Shown: one piece after another, positions 36,913-51,129 of the stretch
Layout of the letters: each line of letters starts with the position of its first letter
How positions within the stretch are numbered: the first letter of the stretch is position 1
NCBI GenBank assembly: GCA_905250885.1
Contig: CAJNOQ010000048.1
Coordinates: 26,576-90,575, forward strand
Origin: Didymodactylos carnosus
Taxonomy: Eukaryota > Rotifera > Eurotatoria > Philodinida > Philodinidae
Direction: 5' to 3'
DNA length: 64,000 bases
Notes under the pieces: generated by a model
Told to the model about the DNA's origin: nothing
Database searches by the model: none
What the model saw: only the letters and a program-made list of their open reading frames with translations
Made by a program: the position numbers and the translations under genes

Positions 36913-37322
36913 AGATATGCGAGATATGTTGTAGAGAAAATAGATAATTAAAGAATCTACATATTCACTATGATATACAGAAAAAGTATGAAAAACTATT
37001 ATGTGAATCTCGTAAAACGTGAATTTTGAATAGACTTTTAATAAATTTGTCTACGTTAGGAGATGCGAATGACGAAAACATAAACATCACAGTCGAATTT
37101 GAGCAGATTGAAACTAGACTAGTAACGAAATGTTACTTTTTTACTCATTATTATCTTATCGTTCGCTTGCATACTATACTAAACCTTAATTAAAAGCCTT
37201 TAGGCTTTTAAATTGATATTTTACCGGATTCATACAATAGTCTGTCATACTTTTTCTGTATATGCTAGTGAATATGTAGATTCTCTAATTTCCTATTTTC
37301 TCCCAACATATCTAGCATATCT
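36913..37322. repeat. Foldback element, about 410 bp
   Basis: Arms 36913-37018 and 37219-37322 are imperfect inverted copies sharing GAATCTACATATTCACTA. A further near-perfect hairpin (TTAAAAGCCT-TT-AGGCTTTTAA, 37190-37211) sits inside. Confidence 0.8.
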
Positions 37323-37359
37323 TGTAGCAAAATTTATGTGATACGATAGACCCCTGATC

Positions 37360-37640
37360 TTGTATTGCTTATCTTATAAGATATATTGATAAGAATTTAT
37401 AATAACGTAAATGATTCTAACGCGTATGACTCTGCAAGAGCTTGTCACTTCTTATAGACTGATATAACAGAATCTTACATCAAAGAAGTTAAAAGAATTC
37501 GTGTTATCTTACAGGATCTTGTAATAAAATCCTGTAAGATTATATTATAAGAAGCTAGCAAAAAACAGTGTTATAAGAAACTAATATATCTTGTAGAACA
37601 TATTTTACCGAGATATAAATGTGCCCTACAAGATATATAG
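37360..37640. repeat. Patch built from TCTTATAAGA / CTTGTAAGAT words
   Basis: Repeated dyad words in about 280 bp: CTTATAAGATAT, ACAGGATCTTGTAA, ATCCTGTAAGAT, ATTATAAGAAG, GTTATAAGAAA, TATCTTGTAG and CTACAAGATATA. It abuts the foldback on its left. Confidence 0.55.
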
Positions 37641-40600
37641 TGTCAGTCTTTTTAGAATCTAGTTATTCAAAGATCAGACGAAATAGTGCATACCCCAGAG
37701 AAAAAAAAATCCGTTCTGCATTAATAATTATTGACAAAACAAAATACGAGGAGTTGTTGAAAAACAAATAATTGTTCAACAGCCTATGTTCTCGACTGTC
37801 TCATGACATATTACGTCTTTTTGTCGCTTTCGCAGTTTTCGACTAAAGTACACTTATTGACATTAAGAAACCCTCGTTATAAGTACTTTCTACAATGACT
37901 CTATAGTCTTTAGCTCCCACACGAAATGAAATATTTCAAGCAGATAACGACTCGATTTCTTTTTATAAAAAAAACACCTTTTCTTGCGCATTAGTTAGAA
38001 AGGATATAGGCCGCTCTGAATAAAATCTTATATTATTTAATCGTCTTAATGTATTGAAGTAAAAAAAAGTAGCGTTTTCAACATTAAGATTAGAACAAAA
38101 CAATCGGCTTCTTTTTCTCTTTTCCAAAAAAAAAAAGAAAAAAAACCATTTATGTATGGTAGTTGTTGAAGCATACTTAATCGAGACAATATTATTTCCT
38201 AAAATATATGTATAAGAAAATGAGAAAGAAAGTCGTAAATTTTTTGTATTTTGATACAAAGTGAATTCTTGCTCTCTCTTCTATACCGCGTCATATCATA
38301 ATTATTATGAAACAGAGACGTTCATTTCATTCAACGACACCACTGATGTGCTATCTGTCCCTGTACACAAACTGACGGATATAATAACGCAAATCAGTGT
38401 CACAAGAAGGCGGGGAAAAAATGATGTTCTCCGGAAGATTATATTTATATTATTTTTTATAAATCATTATTTAATTAACTTACTAATAATTATATGGTTA
38501 AAATACAATTATTAGTCGAAAAACTAGTCGAAAAGCAGACTTTTGCATATGTCGTAGAGAATAGAATTGATTTTAAGTTTAAAGAATGAACGTACATATC
38601 GAAGAACAATCGACTTTCGCCTAAGTTGAATTTGCACTAAATTTCTAGTTTTATTCTGAGGTTTTTCTGCATCGCAAGTTTTAACGTACAAAGATTATTC
38701 TCATTATTGATTGAAAAAGGACCACCAAAAAAAGTTAACTCGATTTCGAACCGTCTTGACTTCTTACTTTTATGATACTTCAATTCATCAGCTAGAGTGA
38801 ATTTTAATGGGGATATGTTCACAACAACTTTCAATTTTTTGACAAGACTTATTAAGCCGTTAAATGTAATGATGAATCTCATCATACCTACCGTTGACTT
38901 TACGATACATTCATAAATATTCGTTAATTATACTGAAACTTGCTCTTGCGTGTTTACATATTGCAAATGTGTTTCAAAGTTTAAATTAACTTACTATAGA
39001 TATGACCAAAGGGAGAAAATAAATTTCGTGTATGCTGTAGTTTAGCAGAAGAGGAAAAGAGAAGAAGAAGAAGAAGAATTGAAAAAGTAGCATCGCATGC
39101 AATAATACAAACGACTTTGATAACAGGTTTTTTCTTATATGTGTATTGTCGCATTGCCTATTAATATCTCTGACACACACACATATCTATTTTCCAATTT
39201 TTACAGATTTTTTTTCCTCTTCTTTGACAGCTTCAGGTGTTGTTTGTGAAGACGAACAACGCTACCCGTGAAAATGATAAATGAGTTTTGACTTCGGGTA
39301 CGATTAGTTATAATTACAACTATCAGCATATCACGATAACATCAAAAGAAGAAAAAAATTCAACAAATACTTCAGAATTGTCAGGCGTTTTTCCGTTGCA
39401 CATCTGTAAACAAAGATATACATAGATTTTCCTTTTTCTTTTTTTTCTTTTACAATAGAATCATTTTTGTTATACTTTTTAATCCAACTCTTTTTACATG
39501 AACCAAAACAATGTCTCAATAGACATTTGTCATTTGCTTGATTTCTTTTCTTATTCGGTTACATATTCCATTTTTTCCTGCCTTTTTCCCCATTATATCG
39601 TCAAACTTAGAAAAATTCAAACCATTACAATAGCAATTTACTAAGAAAAAAATCCAAAATGAGAAAAGAGATTAGAATCATAATGTCTGCTAAGCAACGA
39701 AATTTTCAAAATCATTATTCTCTAATGTTAAATGCGTCGTCTATTCTCATTATTTTAAACAGAATTCTCATTCGATAATTGTCAATCTAATTTATTTAGT
39801 TCAATTACTTCTCTTTGAACACTAACAATAGATGTAACTATCTATGAAAATTAACTAAATGTTCTCTTTTTTTCTCACATATCCTCTATTCAACATACAC
39901 ATAACAAATTAAACATAGTAATCCATCATTTTTGTCACATTTATTACATCGATCGAAAAACTCACAATACTAGAAGGTGTTATGTTTTCGATGGTGCTGA
40001 TAGTTTGGAAGATCATTAATCAACACATTTGTCTACTAATACATTTATTGGTGATGGGTAAAAAAGAAGAGATAAACTTGATAAACTTGATTCAATTTAT
40101 CTTCACTTATGCTTTTAAAGAAATATTGTTTCTTTATTGAGAAAAATTCTTAAAATAAAATATTTGCCTTTCAAATTTAAATTGATAGTAACTTAATTTC
40201 TACTCTATTACTTCTTAAGAAGTGAAATTTTACGTTGAAAGTGTTTATGTCTAATAGGACAGAAAAACATATTCATTCAATTGCGATGTATGTAGTTTGT
40301 CTCTTAGTCTTATATTACGCTTCTGATTTATTTAATTTTTAAAACTAACTTTTACTCTGAGGTACAGAATAAACCCGTTTATTCCGACGATCGTTATGGA
40401 AAATTTTTCAAGAAAAACTTTAGATAAATAACATCTTTGCTAAAAAAACGATTACAGTAGAAAATATTCTGACGTTAAAGAATTTTTTAGAAATATTCCT
40501 GTGGGGAAAAGTTTTCCATTTTTACGGTTAAATTCTGCACCTCCGCATTTAACAATACAATTTTTCTCTTTGATAAGACTATTATGACACTTGACAAAAG

Positions 40601-40932
40601 AATTATTAGAGCAAAGTCTAGTAAATGTGTAAATTCTATTACTTATAGTATAGTATTGCTTGATATTGATAAACTTGACAAAAAGTCGAATGAGAGAGGA
40701 CGTTGTTTATCATTTTTTCTGTTTGTCACCGATAGTGTCCTTCATCACTTATCTTTCATCTCTATTTGAGACGACAACATCAACAATATTTTTTTGTATA
40801 TGCTGTATTTGTAAATAGACCACGTTACTTGTCAATCTATAGAAAGCTCTTTTAATACATTGTTGATAAATATTCGATGAGTGACAGGGACGATATTGAT
40901 ATCAATCCTATTAGTCGTCTATTAACACGCAG

Positions 40933-40960
<28 letters not shown>
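40933..40960. repeat. (AC)14 microsatellite
   Basis: Fourteen AC units. Confidence 0.95.
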
Positions 40961-40963
<3 letters not shown>

Positions 40964-41459
40964 ATGTAAAAAACTGAGTATACTTACGAAGAATCTTTAT
41001 TGTTCTCCATTTAAATGAATGTAAAATAGTTGGAAATCTTGCACAATTTCGTCTTATGGTAATTACATACGATTTCGTATATCAGTTTACTATCTCTTTT
41101 TTTATTTCTTCTTCTTTCGCTCTCAAGATTGCTACTGAGACATCCGATTAGTTTATCTCACAATAGTATAATAAGCACTTTAATGATTCGATTAGAGTAA
41201 TCAAGAAAATAAAGAATAATAACAAGAGATTAAAGATGGAACGATAGATCTATTTTCAGTAACACTTTTGTTAACTTCATCTTAGCACAAATGTTGTTTT
41301 TTTTTAAAAGAAAAAGATATAAAAACACAAAGATGATTTTCTTCACACAGTTCTCTCATAGAATTTCTTATGACCATGATCTTCTTGAATTTCTTTTAAT
41401 GAGTACTCATACAAAGAACTCAATCATTTTTAAATAATCATTTTATTATACAAATTTTT

Positions 41460-41505
41460 TTTGTACATAACTGTGAGTAATTTCATACTCACAATTGTGT
41501 ACAAA
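41460..41505. repeat. 20-bp-stem hairpin
   Basis: TTTGTACATAACTGTGAGTA and its inverse (two mismatches) flank a 6-nt loop. Confidence 0.7.
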
Positions 41506-44500
41506 CAAAGAATAATTTCTAATTTTTTTCTTTTTTAGACATAGTTATTCGTAGAGGAGTCTATAAAATTAATAACTAAATGAAAGAAAACGTAAAATAG
41601 ATTTTTTCATATAAAGATCATAAAAACGTGAGGATAAGAAAGAAAGAAGATGTGAAATAGTGAACTGATTATTAAAAATCTATCCGTATAATGCGAGATT
41701 TTTTTTTTTAGTACGTAATTTATAGTGTAGTATAAAAAAATGTTATTTTTTTTTCGACTTTTGCATTCTTTCTCTGTCTCATAAATTTCCAGTTAATAAC
41801 GTAGCTATTTTAGTTTTAATATGGTTGTATATAAAAGTCAATTATGAAAAAGAAAAAAAGAAAGATTGTATCATCTAAAAGTTATGAAAAAGATTTATAG
41901 AAAATCCAATCTCTATTAGTTTTTTAGGTTTGTTTTGTGCATGTCGCGGTGAGATCAATACATAAAAAGAAAAAAAGAAAATAATGTGCCCGCTCGTCTG
42001 CAAGAAGAACAATGCCAATTAATAATTTGAGTAGAAATTAATTTGAATATTACTGAGTATAAAACTGCTACAATTTTTAGCAATTTTATACTGAATAATA
42101 TTTAAAAGAATACCAATTATTGAACTACTTCGCTTTATAGTAAATTTTTCATTTTTTGAAATTACAGAAAACGTTGTTGCTAACTTAACCTCTGATGTTT
42201 TAATAAAAATGATCGTGTATACAGAAATAAAAGAGAATATAAAGTCAATTAAAACTGTTCGGGTTTTCTCTAACAATTAAACAATCACTTCAGAAACATT
42301 TATAATTCTCTTTATCCTTTCACTGTTCAGCTTTTTTGATAAATAATTCAAAAAAGAAAATGTTTCGCATAGTACTAAATATTATTCTGCTTTTTCATTC
42401 AAAATAACTTTATACTTGAAACTACTGTGTATCAGTCTCATCATATGATACATCTTGATTTTTTATTCCTGTCATTTTTTGCTTTATTTTTCTGAAGAAA
42501 GAACTGAAGAGATATTATTTTTTTTGAAAAGAAGATTATGTCTACATTAATTACTTCCCGAACGACCGATAATGGAAATAATATCCCATATTTTCTATGA
42601 GATTATCATCTGAATTTCATTTTTAGCTTATTTTAGTGCAGTATATTATTGTGATGTATAATAAAAAATAGCCTTTATACAAATAAGATAATTAGGTTTT
42701 TAATTGGTCAGAAAAGAAAAAATTGAGATACGATGCATTATGACATTATATCTATGACTTCTTTGATCGTCTGGTTCTAATAAAAATAAAAATAAACTGA
42801 ATATTCAAGAGAGAAATCTAAGAGCAACCATCGAGGAATATATTAATCATGATGTTTTCGCGAATACTTAGTAATTTTATTATAATAAATCAGATGGATA
42901 AAGAAAGACAAGGAGGAGAACAATGTGACGCCCTGTGAACACCAGTGTACCCTGAGTCAAATGATTGAGAACTATATTTTTAAAAAAAGATTTTATCATA
43001 TGAATAATTGCTGCTTAACATTTTTATTATCTATAGAAGTAAAATAAAACTATATATTTAAATTCATACTCGATTGAAATTACAACAGTTATATGTATGT
43101 TGAGTTTTTATAGATCAATGTTACGTTATCAAAAAAAAAGACTGTGTGTAATGATAAACAGGCAGTTGAAAAAAAAGAATGTCCTATATCGTGTATAATA
43201 ATGCGATAAAAATTAGACGTTTGGAGATGTTAGGATCTAATTGAGATCAGGAGGAGCTACGGAGGCGTTGTTTTCCCCTCTTGAAGAGAAAGCAGTGATA
43301 CGGTTTCGATAATTAAGATCAAAACGATGAGTTTGCTTATTTATTCTATAATTTATCTTAGTCCAACTGTCTCTACTTTATTTTTCCGTTATATAAACGA
43401 AATATTATAACTGAGAGTTACTTTAGATTTAAAAAAAATTTTTAAAAATTGTTGAATTTTCTCGATTTGTTTGCTGTTCACTGATTATTTAATATGCGTA
43501 CTTTTCTTATGATATTAAAAAAATCGTCAAGAACTTAATACTCACTAATACATACTTTCGGCCAAAATATGAGAAAATTATATCTCACAGAAACAACTTT
43601 AAATAATTTAGATTTGATTTCGTGACTTGCCTGTACAACAGTTGATAATGTGATTTCCCATCATTAAATATATTTCTGGCATATTCTTAGTTAAATATTT
43701 AAACTAATATGAAACTTGTGTGCAATTCTATTATACAGAGTTTCTAAAGAAAAATTGCTTGGTCCTGCTATTGATAGACAGATGTTTACCATATGAAGTT
43801 CGCAATAATTGATAATTAAATGAGAAATGTAAGGTAATAACTAATTCAGAATGTAAGACACATTATGGATATTTACTTTTCCTATCTAACGTAATGTTGC
43901 ATTATATTGATAAAAATATAAAAAGAAAAAAAAATAACGAGTCACGTGATACTAAGTTAGCATTTGGACAATCAAAAATCTTCTGTTATATGGGAATTGA
44001 TGAATCTTTATTGTTACTTTTCTCTACAATGTGATATATTGTGAAACTTGATCCAAAAACTTCTTTGCAATAAGATATGAGAGTGTAAATATCGTGTGAC
44101 AATATGGTCAATGTACCTTGTCAAAAATAGAAATATCACTTATAGTTGGAAAAAACTGTTAAAATCAACCTACTTATACACAGATGTAAACAGTAATCTT
44201 TTCTTTACATGTGAAATAGAAATGTCGCCGTCATTACTTATTTTTCTACATGCACATTTAACTCATCAGTATCAATTACTACCTACCACTAGTCTCTATT
44301 AAATAGTTTGTCATCATGCTAAATTGAATATTGGACCAGTATGTCATTAACCTTAGATTTCATCCATGTATAGTTGTACGTATACATTATGTACATTGTA
44401 CAATCTTTATTATTACATCTATCTATACTTTGTTTGTTATTAATATAAAATAACATTTGCCATAACTAAATAGATGTAATATTTGACTAAAAAAATTTTT

Positions 44501-45723
44501 GTTGTCAGCATATCTTTCATCAACAACATCCAATGACAAGTAGCTGATGAAAGATGTGAGCATCTTCTAGGGGTTTTTTTTCGTTATTTCTTATTCATTT
44601 ACATAAGAGAAGCAAGAAAAGAAACCATCTCTTCTTCTTATTTTGACAGTCATTTGTCTGTTATTCGTAATTTCATGGTCTCATAATTACAATTAGCTGT
44701 TCGTAGATAGACAACAAAAAAGTTGGAAAAACGAATAAGAAGAATTCCTAAACGAATTCTTTCAACAACAAAACAAAATTCCAGTTTGTTGATAAGAGAA
44801 GATAAATAGGATAATTCTTTCTAATAGCATAACTATAAGTACAATAAATCATATTTTCTTTTTTACAATTGAAAGTGTATTGCATTTAAGATATGTCCAG
44901 CAAAATTTTTTATGTTAATAATCTTTGAAAAGATGTTGAAAGACAAAAGCTCGTCAATGTAAACAATTTCATAAATCAAGAGAATTGTCAAACGATCGTG
45001 TAATTTACCAAAAACCATTGAGAATTTGTATAAGAATTGATTAACTTTAACGTCAATTGTCCGAACGTCTGGGATGCATTTAACTGGAAAAAACATAATT
45101 TCATTGATCTATTTTTACAAAATTAAACTTAGAGCCTGAGTTAGTACATAATAAATGGAAACAACAAGAACGATATGATTTACTTTATATAAAATTGATT
45201 TTTCTACGAGTTCATGTTTATTTCAACTTTATTAAGTGTTTTATTTTGAATGCATTTGTTACAATTTATTTCTTCAACAATAATTCAGCAGGTGTATTGT
45301 ATAAATATAATTTTAAAATTTTTCAACGACACAGTTAACATATTATCCTAATGAAATAAAATACGTCGTGTCGATCAATTTTTGATGCACAAAATCGAGA
45401 ACACTACGATAAGGTAGAGCTCTAAGAATGTTATACTAATGGGTTGGCCTCAAAAACGATTATACATCAGAACGTTCGACTAAACATCGTAAAAAAACCA
45501 GTAAGTCTAATAGGCCTCTCTCAATATCAGAGAACCAGCTGAATCTATATGAAGTTCAAAATTACTGGCTAGAAGAATTAGAGGTGTAAGAATCTTTTCG
45601 GCAAAAATATCTCAGACCGATAGTCAAAATGAATTTATGACACTCGAAGCAATGATGAGAATCTTCGGGTTTCTCTTTCAATCACAGTAAATTTACATTT
45701 GATTGCAATCTAAATCAGGTTCA

Positions 45724-46100
45724 TCAATCGTCAAAACAAACAAGAAGATTGAGAATAGTTCGAATGTCTTGATTATGATTAGTGATGCAATAGACACCAT
45801 TCGAGTGCAAAAAGTGCAATTTTCTAAATTTTCCGATTCACTGAATGCCAAACAAATGTTATTATTCTGAAATAATAAACAATTGTTTGAAGGCGTCTTG
45901 GATATCGAATTTCCACAACCATGATCCTCTGCTTTCATTTATTATTTTACAAATCACATTAGTGGTGAAAACAAACGGCAATACATATTTGGTCATCGAT
46001 AGGACTAAACTGACAATGCATGACTGATTTTTCATCATACGATTCAATGATATAACCACGTTCAACTTCAACATCCAGCAACTTTTTAACGATCTGATCT
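45724..46100 (-). pseudogene. Decayed reverse transcriptase, DIRS-like retroelement
   Basis: Fragments in shifted frames follow the order of a DIRS-type reverse transcriptase. DQIVKKLLDVEVERGYII and a CQFSPI block resemble the N-terminal conserved region; LWKFDIQDAFKQL resembles the K-D-I-x-x-A-F box; HLFGIQ then a stop then IGKF is the box where the family has a W (TGG to TGA). DIRTILNLL and CFDD stand where the Y-L-D-D catalytic motif belongs. Several stops and frameshifts make it nonfunctional. Assignment to DIRS rather than another LTR-type element is moderately sure. No tyrosine recombinase was found nearby. Confidence 0.5.
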
Positions 46101-48102
46101 ATGGATGTCTACTGACCCAGGAGAGACTTTTATATATCAAAGTAGGGATCTCATATCATCTGATTTTGGTAGAAAATCTCTTATTTCTAAACTTTTCTCT
46201 CTCTCAGCCTGCTTTATTTAAAAAAATAAGAGCAAATGAAAAATATAAACAAACAAAAAAGAAACATACTAAATGAACTTTTGTCTTTTTTTGTCATATA
46301 CACACACTAAGTGGTTTGGATTTCTATGATGATATACTCTTTTTTTTTCTTGTTGTTTGCTTTTATGTTAATACGCATATAATTTAATTTGTCAGAAAAG
46401 CACGTAAAATACGTGAACGCACAGATAATAAGACATTTAGTATTTAAAATAATATAGTTAATCATTTCGATACCAAGAAAGACCGCGTTCTAATTTCTTT
46501 TGATTTTTGAGTTCTTTTTCTAATGTTTGACTAATTTTGAATTTAGTTTTTTTTTCTCATTTTCATCTTTTAAAACTGGGATTTCTGTGTCAAAGTGCCA
46601 TTTAAAGGTACAATTTTTGTGTCAAAACCGAAAGACATACCATCAATCAAATAATTAACGATGTTCTTATCTGGATAGTGTTCTACTGAGATTTTTAATC
46701 TCTCAATATGGATCAGAGTAACAGTCTTCAATGGCAGAGTAACTATTAAATGCAATAAATAATCGTCTACCATATTCATGACAATATAATACGCTCAAAT
46801 TATCAAACAACGTAGTATACAAGAAAGAAAGAAACACAAGAACGAGAAAGAAAAGAAAGTTGAATGGATAGAGACTCCTTCTTGTGGCCGACATTTTAGA
46901 GTCTCGGGCTTCAAGTGAAACAATGTTTATAAATTCTTGTGTCTGTCACAATCTGATATAAAATACGTTATTACTTCTAACGCCTACTTCCATTTCTTTC
47001 CTCTTATCGTTCTTCTCGTTTCACCATGTTTATTATCATTCGTTATAAATTTGTATATCTCCTCTTTGTGTAATAAACAAGCGAGTAGCACCCTTGTCAA
47101 CAAGTTTCCGATTTCCTATTCGATTAATTAACAGGGTATACAACAAATGTTGAGTACTATTTTTTGATGTTCCAATTATTCTGAAGACTTGTTTTTTTAT
47201 GTTTTTTGTAAAAGCAAAGTCTGAACGACACAGCGTGGATTCTCTTATAAAACTTCATTGAGAGAAAATTTAAACACTAATCATCGCTTAAAAAGGTCTT
47301 GTAAAATGTAAATCCTCGATTCTCTATCTTTCTCGAACAGGTCCTTTTTCATCTAAGGATAAAACTTTTTTTTTCATTCGTTCAAATGGTCTTTCGAGAT
47401 GTATATAATAAGTTTCAGTTTTATTCAGTTATTGTAAAGAAATAATCGTTTTGTCTGATCACCGGTAGTAAATCAACTATTAATAATTAGCATTAGTTAC
47501 TAATTTTGGAAGTAATAGATAAACTTTTTCAAAGTTTGAAGTGAATTTTGAATCTCCATTTAATTTTGTACAAATTTATGTAAAGATAAAATTTAATTTC
47601 AGTTAGTCTCTACTCTAGTGTCTCTAGTGCCCCATTTGCTGAAAGCGCTCAGTAGGGCGAAATATCGGCTTTTAGAAAACTGACTTTTAGAACGTTTTTC
47701 CAAAAGTCATTAAAAAGAACCATAAAAATCTTTTAACAAAGTGAAACCAACAGAGTTTTTAATGGGCTATTTTTTCACGTATTTGGTTCCAGGAAGAAGT
47801 GATTATTTTTGCCAACATTGAAAGGATTTTTATGGTGTGTTTTAGTAAAATTTTACCAAAACTTTTTTTAAGTGATATTTGGTGTTTAAATTTTATCTCA
47901 ATCAAGTTTTATGAGAGAAAAAATTGTTTGATGCACAGCGTGTAGTTCAGACTCTGCTCTTACGAACAAAAAAAATCAAGTCTCTAGAATATTGGGAACA
48001 TGGAAAAACAGTAGCAAACGTTTGTCGTAAAACTTATGCACACCCTGTTAATATGCTAATATATATTAACGATGAATTTTCATCGCATGTCTCATACCGA
48101 TG
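46101..48102. other. Gene-free stretch between two retroelement fragments
   Basis: AT-rich, with no convincing coding. It may be the decayed internal region of one retroelement, since a Gag-like zinc knuckle lies just upstream (on the - strand) and the reverse transcriptase remnant just downstream. Confidence 0.3.
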
Positions 48103-48144
48103 ACAGTCTCTAATGAAATATTCAATATAATTGCATCGATAACA
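48103..48144 (-). pseudogene. Degenerate Gag-type zinc knuckle
   Basis: CYRCNYIEYFIRDC keeps the C-x2-C-x4-x-x4-C spacing of a retroelement CCHC knuckle, but the histidine is replaced by tyrosine (one base change) and both glycines are lost. The surrounding frame (48034-48240) is otherwise open and shows no other feature. Confidence 0.4.
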
Positions 48145-48886
48145 ACAATAGCGCCCTTCATCAGTAAAGTTATTAAAACATTTACAAGCAGTTGGATTTG
48201 GATGGTAACGATGATAATTCAAACAATTGTCGTTCGTTCAAGAATAAAATTAGGGCACAACTGTTTAAAATTCTGGATTCTATAATAGACTAGATGTGTT
48301 AGTCTTCCATGGATGACACCGAGTATGGATAATATTGCCGACTTTCACTGTAAAAATATTTTGTATGACAGTACCGAGCCAACGGTGCAACATCGATTTT
48401 ACGGCTTTCGACACACTGGTTTCTGATGCGAAATTACCGCACTGATCAAACAAAGCGAGCATTCAGACGGACAGTTAGCCAAAAAGTCCAAGTGGTCAAT
48501 TTTCAATCTTCGTAGAGAAACGTATACCTGGATATATGGACTATCTATTGATGAAAGAATTTTTCCTCAAGCTGTTAACGATCATCCGAAAATGCTTAGT
48601 CAAAACGTAGCATATACCGAATCCAGTCGAATTATAAATAGGAACGGAATATGAATTTAAATTCTCTAAGATATATATTCGTGAAAAAATTTATCAATTT
48701 CAACTTAGACTTCCACAGATACAAATTAGTTCCACGCTAACTAATTCTTCCGTAGACATGTGATCAGTGCAATGAACTTCCTCATTTCCCTCTACCCTGG
48801 TATAACCCGATAGTTATTGAAATGTTCCTCTATATACTGTGCACCTATGGTGCATACACTTTTATGCACTTTGTTTTTGGATTTAT

Positions 48887-49120
48887 TCAGGAGAAGAATT
48901 CAAAAAAAAACCTGGATTGCGCAAAATGATTCAGTGATATTTTGTCATCATCTTCACCTTCCGAAATATTTTCACTTTCATCATCCTCACCATAATAATC
49001 ATTGTCTTCGATTCCACTATTACTACTTGTATCTGATTCATTGTCAACATCGTCATCAATTATTGTATTATCAGTTACATTGCTTGATGGTCGTAAATTA
49101 TTGGATATATATGCGGACAA
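48887..49120 (-). other. Short acidic open frame of unknown nature
   Basis: Encodes a run rich in Asp, Glu, Ser and Asn (GIEDNDYYGEDDESEN) ending in SLNHFAQSRFFF. This resembles the acidic N-terminal region of some DNA-transposon or retroelement proteins, but no motif is diagnostic. Confidence 0.2.
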
Positions 49121-49559
49121 CTGTTTTGATGTATAAATTTAAACGCGTTTCGAATTATCTTCATCAGTAAATGCTCGTAAAATGGTGACTGCTATTAGAA
49201 TAAACGCATCTTATATACATTTTCTGAATAAGCACAGTAGAAAGAGACAGACGAGTAGAAAAAGAAACGAGGATACTATTCCAAGGGAGAGTGAAATTTA
49301 TGAAAGAACTTTCTTAAAATGGGGAGATGTTTTCAAAGGGGGAGTGAAATTTTCTGCATGCAAATATAAAGATGTTTTTCAAGAGAGAGTGAAATTGTTT
49401 TTGCTATTACGGCTCTTTGATAGTATGTATAACCGAAAAATTACGGATGATATATCTGTAGTACAGTTTATAGTGATCTTCAACCATCTGCTAAAATATC
49501 ATTTCATATTTTTTTCATATTTCTCAGTAATTATACAAAAGAAAAATGAGTTAGCATAA

Positions 49560-50090
49560 CATGTTACAACGCATTACAGATTAATGCGTTATAATGCGAT
49601 AGAAATTTAGTAACGCCTTTTAACGGTATATAAATATTAACGCGTAACTCGAATTTATAGCGTCGTAACATTATAAATGTTATCATACATTTTCTACATA
49701 CAAGTTTGACTACCCACCATCAAATCACATTTTTTCGATAACATTCTGTTTCGTAGTTTGGTACAACGATGAATTGGATCCTGAAAAAATAGTAATAATT
49801 GCTTTTCAAGTAAATAATCCAATTTTTGGGAAAATAGAAAAAACACCTGGTTTGGGTGTAATTTTAATATCAGATGAACTGGCGAAAAAACCACTAACAA
49901 GTCTCATTGATCTAAGATACTTTCCATCACAATCCGTTGAAAAATCAATAACTCTGAGTCGTTTCGAGTAACATTCATCATGTATAAATATCCATCTACA
50001 CCATATATCATTCGATATACGAGCTCATCTAACAGATTACAAGATATTACGATATACCTAACGCATTATAATGCAATAAATAGGAATAAA
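49560..50090. repeat. Two patches of AACGCATTA / TAATGCGTTA words around a short frame
   Basis: Words AACGCATTACA, TAATGCGTTATAATGCG, TAACGCC and TTAACGCG fill 49569-49655, and AACGCATTATAATGC recurs at about 50059-50074. Between them a 66-codon frame (49774-49971, +) has no recognisable domain. Confidence 0.45.
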
Positions 50091-51037
50091 AGATCCTATG
50101 GGCACTATACGCCACAAAACTCTTTAGAGTGAGTGTGATCAATCTTATAGCATTTTTTCGACATCCTGAAGTATAGTTAATACAAATCGTGTGAACCATT
50201 TTGTTTTGCGCTTCTCCGTGACGCCAACATCGAAAAATTGAACTGGATCGTGGTGGCAAACTTTTTTGAACAATTTTTCAAGTTCGTTTCTAAACGAGCT
50301 TTACGGCGCCCTTTTAGCTTAGAGTGTGTACGTAATTCTTAAGACTAGCGCACTGTAAACAGAGAAAGACAAAAAACTGTGATCTGATCTGACATATAAT
50401 AAGACAACTCCAAAATCTATTCTGCTCTCAATTGGAGGGTTCATGTAGAACCAAATCTCTTGATTTCGAATATTTCCTTCATATTTCTCAACCAATCCAT
50501 AATGAACGTCTTCGTTCAATGAACCACACCATTTCAGAGCCTGATTTAACATTTTGGCTAGTGTCAGATGTATTGTTGTGGTTGCCACACTATGCATTGA
50601 ATCATGTTCACACTTGGTCGTTTTTGTATTTCGATGAAGTTAAGACGCACTGACTAGTTTACTAATTTAATAATCTTAAACGGTCATCAATCCCTTTTAC
50701 TTTTTTAAATACTCTTGAAAAAACATGTTGAACTCGATTAATTTCACAAAAGTTACTAATCAACTAGGTGATGGTAGTACATTGCTAAATGTTTTGATTA
50801 ACGAGAGACTACACATGAAGATAATGATGTTATTACGACTGCTAATGTGTTAGTTGTCAGATCGCTAAGTGCTGAGTTTACTCTGGATAGAAACTGGTGT
50901 GAGACTAACAGCGCAAGGATCTAGTATGACCTTAGCTGATTTCGTTTATTTTCATCTTGATATTGGATTTCAAAAGTTTAAATTCATCTTAACGGTCTAG
51001 ACACTCTTAAAATTAAGGAGTAACAAACAATCCGTCA

Positions 51038-51129
51038 ACATTTCAGCGTGTCATGCAGAATTTGTTCAAGAACAGGCGTGGAATATATTGTCATTTATTT
51101 CGATGATATTTTAATTTCAAAGGCATTTA
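51038..51129 (+). pseudogene. Gypsy-like reverse transcriptase remnant
   Basis: TFQRVMQNLFKN is followed, after a one-frame shift, by VEYIVIYFDDILISKA. TFQR-x(16-17)-Y-x-DD with DILI is the signature of Ty3/Gypsy reverse transcriptase boxes 4-5. No long frame extends on either side, so this is an old fragment. Confidence 0.5.

Larger units (their letters stand above)
33134..45723. other. Long gene-poor region upstream of the GPCR gene
   Basis: About 12.6 kb with no supported exon. Open frames here are short, very low in complexity and lack splice context. Contents listed separately: microsatellites, two foldbacks (35448-35951, 36913-37322), two word clusters (34985-35145, 37360-37640) and a hairpin (41460-41505). 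The stretches 33.2-34.0, 38-41 and 41.6-45.4 kb show nothing beyond A/T runs. GPCR promoter and 5' exons would be at the left end. Confidence 0.45.

Noticed and set aside
38261-38515. 84-codon + strand frame in the gene-poor region
   Set aside because: No domain, poor composition and no splice context; frames this long are expected by chance in AT-rich sequence of this length.
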